DNA of 64,000 nucleotides, taken from NCBI GenBank assembly GCA_016703535.1, contig JADJBV010000001.1:6128001-6192000 (forward strand), given 5' to 3'. The stretch comes from Deltaproteobacteria bacterium (GTDB lineage Bacteria; Myxococcota; Kuafuiibacteriia; Kuafuiibacteriales; Kuafuiibacteriaceae). Both the position numbers and the translations under genes were made by a program. How positions within the stretch are numbered: the stretch's first letter is position 1; every line of letters starts with the position of its first letter. The notes below the pieces were generated by a model that was given only the letters and a program-made list of their open reading frames with translations, had not been told where the DNA came from and searched no databases. This document shows positions 60,172-64,000 of this stretch, piece by piece.

Positions 60172-61860
60172 TCAGACTTGTGCGGGCGGGAGATCGAAGT
60201 CGTCCAGGCGCCGCGGGATCGGCACCGCCCGAAACACCCGGTCTTCGATGGCGTTCATCAACTTCTCCAGGCCTTCGCGTTTTTGAGCGCTGACCGGGAT
60301 GCCGCCGGTGACCTTCTTGAGGGCCGCCACCAAGGGCCGGGGCGTCTCGTCGATCTTGTTCACCACCACCAGCCGTTCGATGTCGTTGAGGCCCAGCTCG
60401 GACAAGAGTCCTTCGACAGCCTTCCGTTTGTTCTCCACCAGCGGATCCGAGGCGTCGACCACCAACAAGATCAGGTCCGACTCCTCCAACTCCTCCAGGG
60501 TCGCTTTGAAGGCGTTGACCAGATCTTTGGGGAGGTCGCGGATGAAACCCACCGTGTCGGTGAGGATGATCTCCCGCTCTTCTGGGAAACGCAGGCGCCG
60601 GGTGGTGGGATCCAAGGTGGCGAAGAGTTTGTCCTCGGCCAACACGTTGGACTTGGTCAAGGCGTTGAGCAACGTGGACTTGCCGGCGTTGGTGTAGCCG
60701 ACGATCGAGACCACCGGCACACCTTCGTGGCGACGCCGAGCCCGCCGCACCCCACGCTGCACCGACAACTTCTCGATCTCCTGCTCCAGCCGGTGGATCC
60801 GCTCCCTGGCCCGGCGGCGATGGATCTCCAGTTTGGTCTCGCCCGGGCCCTGACCACCGATGCCACCGGTCAAGCGGCTCATGGCGGTGGACTTCTCGAT
60901 CAAGCGCGGCAACGCATACTTGAGCTGGGCCAACTCGACCTGGACCTTACCGTCGCGGCTGCGGGCGTGTTTGGCGAAGATGTCCAAGATCAGCTGGGTG
61001 CGATCGATGACCTTCAGTTCGGTCTCGTTGGTGATGGCCCGCAGCTGGGAGGGCTGTAGATCCCGATCGAAGATCAACAGATCGGCGCCCAACTCCAAGG
61101 CCCGGAGCGAAAGCTCCTCGATCTTGCCCTGGCCGATCAAGGTGCGCGGGTCCAACTCCCGGCGGATCTGCACCACCGAGTCCACCACTTGAACGCCGGC
61201 GGTCCGGGCCAACTCGGCCAACTCCCGCATGGAAGCGTCGGCCTCTTTGCGCACGCCTTGGCTGTAAGGATGGACCCCGACCAACAGGGCCGAGTCGCCC
61301 TTCACCTCCCGGGCGTCCCCGGCGAAGACCCGGGCCATCTCACTTTCGGCCTCCCGCACCAACTCCAGGCCGTCTTCGGGGAGCTGGTGAACGTCCCGCA
61401 CGGTCTGGGTGGTGGGTTTGGTCGTCCGAGCCTGGGCATCGACCAGCAGTTGGGCGAAGTGGACCGGGCCCACACCCCCTTCGTTCGGCACGTCCAGGAC
61501 CACCACCGCATCCAGGCGGAGTTTGGTCAGGTCGGCCAGGTCTTCCCGGGTCAAGCCTTGGCCCCGCAGTTCGGTGCGGACCAAACGAAGGCCCCTCAGG
61601 CGCGTAAAGCCACCCCGGGCCCGGCCCAGATCCGGGAGATAAAGCCGCGCCGGTTGGCCGACGATCACCCGCTCGATCTGGCCACCCCGATCGATGAGCA
61701 CACCCACCTGACGGTTCAGCTCCCGAGAGATCTCCACCAGGTAGCGGGCCAGCTCGGCCTGCACCAAAACGTCACCCTTCACTCGCCGTTTGAAGGTGGC
61801 CTCGATGCGCCGGAGGAGCTGGGGCTTGATCCCCTGGGTGTTCCCGTCGATGGGTCGCAT
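60172..61860 (-). CDS. hflX: HflX GTPase
   Basis: A protein of 562 residues, long for HflX because of an extra N-terminal region of about 150 residues. G1 is GYTNAGKSTLLNAL, G3 DTVGFIRDLP and G4 NKID. The HflX signatures GQGKIEEL, VIDRTQLILDIFAKHARSRDGKVQVELAQLKY and GGIGGQGPGETKLE are complete. HflX splits stalled or stressed ribosomes in a GTP-dependent way in the cytosol. It is convergent with the DUF493 gene. Confidence 0.95.
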   Translation of the reverse strand: MRPIDGNTQGIKPQLLRRIEATFKRRVKGDVLVQAELARYLVEISRELNRQVGVLIDRGGQIERVIVGQPARLYLPDLGRARGGFTRLRGLRLVRTELRGQGLTREDLADLTKLRLDAVVVLDVPNEGGVGPVHFAQLLVDAQARTTKPTTQTVRDVHQLPEDGLELVREAESEMARVFAGDAREVKGDSALLVGVHPYSQGVRKEADASMRELAELARTAGVQVVDSVVQIRRELDPRTLIGQGKIEELSLRALELGADLLIFDRDLQPSQLRAITNETELKVIDRTQLILDIFAKHARSRDGKVQVELAQLKYALPRLIEKSTAMSRLTGGIGGQGPGETKLEIHRRRARERIHRLEQEIEKLSVQRGVRRARRRHEGVPVVSIVGYTNAGKSTLLNALTKSNVLAEDKLFATLDPTTRRLRFPEEREIILTDTVGFIRDLPKDLVNAFKATLEELEESDLILLVVDASDPLVENKRKAVEGLLSELGLNDIERLVVVNKIDETPRPLVAALKKVTGGIPVSAQKREGLEKLMNAIEDRVFRAVPIPRRLDDFDLPPAQV

Positions 61861-61914
61861 TCAGGGCGCTGACCCCTGTGTAGGGCCAGTCTGAGCCGCC
61901 TGGCAAGCGCCGAA

Positions 61915-61944
61915 CTGTCACCCGGCTGCCCTTGCGTTATGATA
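61915..61944 (+). promoter_or_regulatory. Candidate sigma-70-type promoter for the Ser/Thr kinase
   Basis: CTGTCA, then 18 bp, then TATGAT, with the GTG start only eight bases after the -10. Transcription would begin at or next to the start codon, implying a leaderless mRNA. Read by eye only. Confidence 0.4.
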
Positions 61945-61951
61945 CGCCCCC

Positions 61952-63421
61952 GTGGTGCTCAGGAGCCGAGCGCGTCCCCGGACCTACGAGCTGCGCGCCC
62001 GCGTGGCCGCCGGAGGTATGGGTGAGGTCTACGAGGCGTTTTCGCCCGACCTCAACCGCAACGTGGCGGTCAAGCGCATGCTCGACGCCGACGCCTCGGA
62101 CGATGATCTACGGCTGATGTTCCTGCGGGAAGTGGCGGTGGCTGCGACCCTGGAGCACCACAACGTGGTCGAGGTCCTCGACGCGGGGCAAAACGGCACC
62201 GAGCTCTTTTTGGTGATGGAGTACGTGGACGGTCCCTCCTTGGCCGAGGTCATCGAGGTCCTGCACCGCCAGAACCGGATCCTGCCCGTCGAAATCTCCT
62301 GCCACATCCTCTCTTGTGTGGCCCAAGGCCTGACGCACGCCCACGAACGGGCCCTGCCCGACGGCACACCCCTTGGCATCGTGCACCGGGACGTGGCCCC
62401 CGAAAACGTCCTGATCGGCAGCCAAGGGATCCCGAAGATCGTCGACTTCGGCTTGGCCAAACTTTCGGGCCACAGCCTCACCCAGCCCGGCGTGATCCGC
62501 GGGCGGCCGCGCAGCCTATCGCCCGAGCAGGCCCGGGGTGATCTGGTCGACGTGCGCTCCGACGTCTTTTCGATGGGCGCCATGTTGTTCGAGCTGGTGG
62601 CCGGCCAGGCCCTCTACCCCTCGGAGCAGATGGCGACCTTGCTCTACAAGGTGGCGGCCGGCGACTACCCGCCGATCGGGCCTCGACTGCGCCACGTCGA
62701 CGCCGATCTGGTGAACATCATCCAGCACGCGATCGCGGTGGATCCCGCGGAGCGGTTCCGCTCGGCCCGGGAGATGGATCGGCAGCTGGAGAACTTCCGC
62801 GCCGCCCGCGGGATGCGGGTCAGCGCCCGCACCGTCGCCCAGGTGGTCCAGGTGGTGTGGCCCGCCGTCGAAGCGGCCCGGAAACAACGCCTGGAGGGCA
62901 CGGCGGGAGAACTCGAAGGGGCTCGCCTGATCCTGCCGACCGATCGGCTCGACACCCAAGCCGAGCTCGATCAGGCCGTCAAAGACGGGTCCGGCGGATT
63001 TGCAGCGGTCAGCCCCCCCAAAAAGCCCAAGGTCCCGCCGGCTCGGGTCGGCGGTTCGGCGGCCCGGGCCTCGCCCACGCCCACTCAACCCCCGCCTTCG
63101 GTCTCGAACGTGCGGGCCCACTCGGTCGATCCAGCGACGCTCTCCGGTGACCTCTTGGGTCCGGGCGGCCCCAGCGCTTCGGGCGATCTCGGGCGCTCCG
63201 GGATCTCCTCGGCGGCCTGGCCCTCCTCGGAGTTGCCGAAGCCCAACGCCCCGGCCAAGGTCTTTTCGCCCCCGGGCAGCTCCGAGCTGGGCTGGGCGAT
63301 CTACCTGGGGATCTTGGTCCTGTCGGCGGCCGCGGTCTTCGCCGGCGCGTGGGCCGCAGGTGGCACCCCCGCCCCCGCCCCAACACCATCGGCCGCCGCT
63401 CAAGCCGCCCCGAGCCCGTGA
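61952..63421 (+). CDS. Ser/Thr protein kinase with C-terminal membrane anchor
   Basis: A protein of 489 residues. Kinase domain: AAGGMGEVYEAF, catalytic Lys in VAVKRML, VHRDVAPENVLI, VDFGLAKLS and the SPEQARG activation segment end. A Pro/Ala/Ser-rich linker (about 330-440) follows, then a single transmembrane helix (WAIYLGILVLSAAAVFAGAW) and a short Pro/Ala-rich tail. It is thus a membrane-anchored kinase with almost no extracellular sensor. The GTG start is very close to a TATGAT -10 element. Confidence 0.92.
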   Translation: MVLRSRARPRTYELRARVAAGGMGEVYEAFSPDLNRNVAVKRMLDADASDDDLRLMFLREVAVAATLEHHNVVEVLDAGQNGTELFLVMEYVDGPSLAEVIEVLHRQNRILPVEISCHILSCVAQGLTHAHERALPDGTPLGIVHRDVAPENVLIGSQGIPKIVDFGLAKLSGHSLTQPGVIRGRPRSLSPEQARGDLVDVRSDVFSMGAMLFELVAGQALYPSEQMATLLYKVAAGDYPPIGPRLRHVDADLVNIIQHAIAVDPAERFRSAREMDRQLENFRAARGMRVSARTVAQVVQVVWPAVEAARKQRLEGTAGELEGARLILPTDRLDTQAELDQAVKDGSGGFAAVSPPKKPKVPPARVGGSAARASPTPTQPPPSVSNVRAHSVDPATLSGDLLGPGGPSASGDLGRSGISSAAWPSSELPKPNAPAKVFSPPGSSELGWAIYLGILVLSAAAVFAGAWAAGGTPAPAPTPSAAAQAAPSP

Positions 63422-63454
63422 CCACCGCAAAAAACCGGGGTAAGCCAAGAGGGC

Positions 63455-64000
63455 TTGAGTAACGTACGCGCCCTCTCCTGCACCCGTTGTGACTACCAAG
63501 AGGCCCCGGCTTCCACTGAATATAATTGCCCGCGCTGCGGCGGGGTCCGGGAGGTGCTGTTCGACTACGAGGTGATCCGGGCTCACTTTGGCAAAGAGAC
63601 CTTGGCCGCCGATCGACGCTGGGACGTGCGCCGTTACTTGCCCCTTTTGCCCATCCCCGAAGGGGCCCCACTAACGCCGCTGCGAGTCGGCGGCACGCCG
63701 GTGTACCAAGCGCCGCGGCTCGCTCAAAAGGCCGGGGTGGCCCGGGTGTGGGTCAAGGACGAGGGGGGCCAACCGACAGGCTCCTTCAAAGATCGGGCGA
63801 GCTTCGTGGGCGTGGCCCGAGCCGCGCACCAAGGTCAGAAGATCGTCGCGGCGGCCTCGACGGGCAACGCCGCCACCTCGTTGGCCGGCCTGGCAGCTTC
63901 CCTCGGCCTGCTGCCGTACATCTTCGTGCCGGCCACCGCCCCCGAAGCGAAGGTGGCCCAACTCCTGGCCTACGGCGCCAAGGTCTTCGCGATCGAAGCC
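63455..64000 (+). CDS. thrC: Threonine synthase (3' end beyond window)
   Basis: 182 codons are visible from TTG 63455 (AGAGG just upstream). An N-terminal zinc ribbon (CTRCDYQ, then YNCPRCGG) is followed by PEGAPLTPLRVGGTPVY, PLP lysine in TGSFKDRAS and VAAASTGNAATSLAGLAASLG, as in class I/II threonine synthases. It converts O-phosphohomoserine to threonine. The protein continues past the window edge. Confidence 0.88.
   Translation, partial: MSNVRALSCTRCDYQEAPASTEYNCPRCGGVREVLFDYEVIRAHFGKETLAADRRWDVRRYLPLLPIPEGAPLTPLRVGGTPVYQAPRLAQKAGVARVWVKDEGGQPTGSFKDRASFVGVARAAHQGQKIVAAASTGNAATSLAGLAASLGLLPYIFVPATAPEAKVAQLLAYGAKVFAIEA

Overview
The window is GC-rich, gene-dense bacterial DNA. Its gene content fits a Myxococcota-type or related deltaproteobacterial lineage: two eukaryote-like Ser/Thr kinases, a CarF/TMEM189-type desaturase, many lipoproteins with Asp/Gly/Ala-rich linkers and Cys-rich modules, a DUF4388 response regulator, an ECF sigma/NrsF pair, and frequent GTG/TTG starts with overlapping stop-start codons. 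No rRNA, tRNA or CRISPR array was recognised.

Positions 1-2057 hold a DUF58 gene (cut by the window edge) and an ArsR/SRPBCC operon with a palindromic operator.

Positions 2191-20531 are the standout region. A very short, signal-peptide-bearing Rhs gene on the minus strand (start 20420) is interrupted at the codons for its conserved FLQVDP motif by two tandem, almost identical 8.1-kb elements (3699-11842 and 11843-19989). A 19-bp direct repeat (3680-3698, 11824-11842, 19971-19989) marks every junction, and the reading frame is kept across all three. Each element carries a tyrosine recombinase, a CHC2/Toprim/AAA+ primase with iteron-like repeats in its 3' end, a small zinc-finger protein, a divergent XRE repressor with an ADP-ribosyltransferase-like gene and a small partner, an integron attC-like hairpin, and at its right end a new Rhs toxin tip (HELFH zinc metalloprotease) with a putative exported immunity protein. 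Its left end carries a promoter-proximal leader ORF that fuses in frame to whatever tip has been displaced. The older tip (an HNH-type nuclease with a SUKH-type immunity protein and its own attC-like site) now sits behind that leader. This looks like site-specific mobile swapping of a polymorphic-toxin tip in which the old tip is kept.

Positions 20609-34244 hold chromosomal genes: a methyltransferase, the CarF-like desaturase fused to a coiled coil, an SH3b protein, a Ser/Thr kinase with a flavin reductase, a lipoprotein, DUF4395, a cysteine synthase-like enzyme, cNMP/DUF1003, a phospholipase D family protein, HipBA, a BioD-like protein and GpsA. Positions 34267-48275 are rich in envelope proteins: PEGA-like, beta-propeller lipoprotein, Tat-exported phospholipase C-like, a possible transglutaminase-like protein, ATP-grasp, an M43-like metalloprotease, a two-component pair fused to a pseudogene remnant, NmrA/LysR, and an L,D-transpeptidase lipoprotein.

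Positions 48436-64000 contain two giant tandem paralogues of unknown function, an ECF sigma/NrsF pair, a diheme cytochrome c, an unknown membrane protein, a YkgJ-type cysteine-cluster protein, DUF493, HflX, a second Ser/Thr kinase, and the start of a threonine synthase gene cut by the window end.
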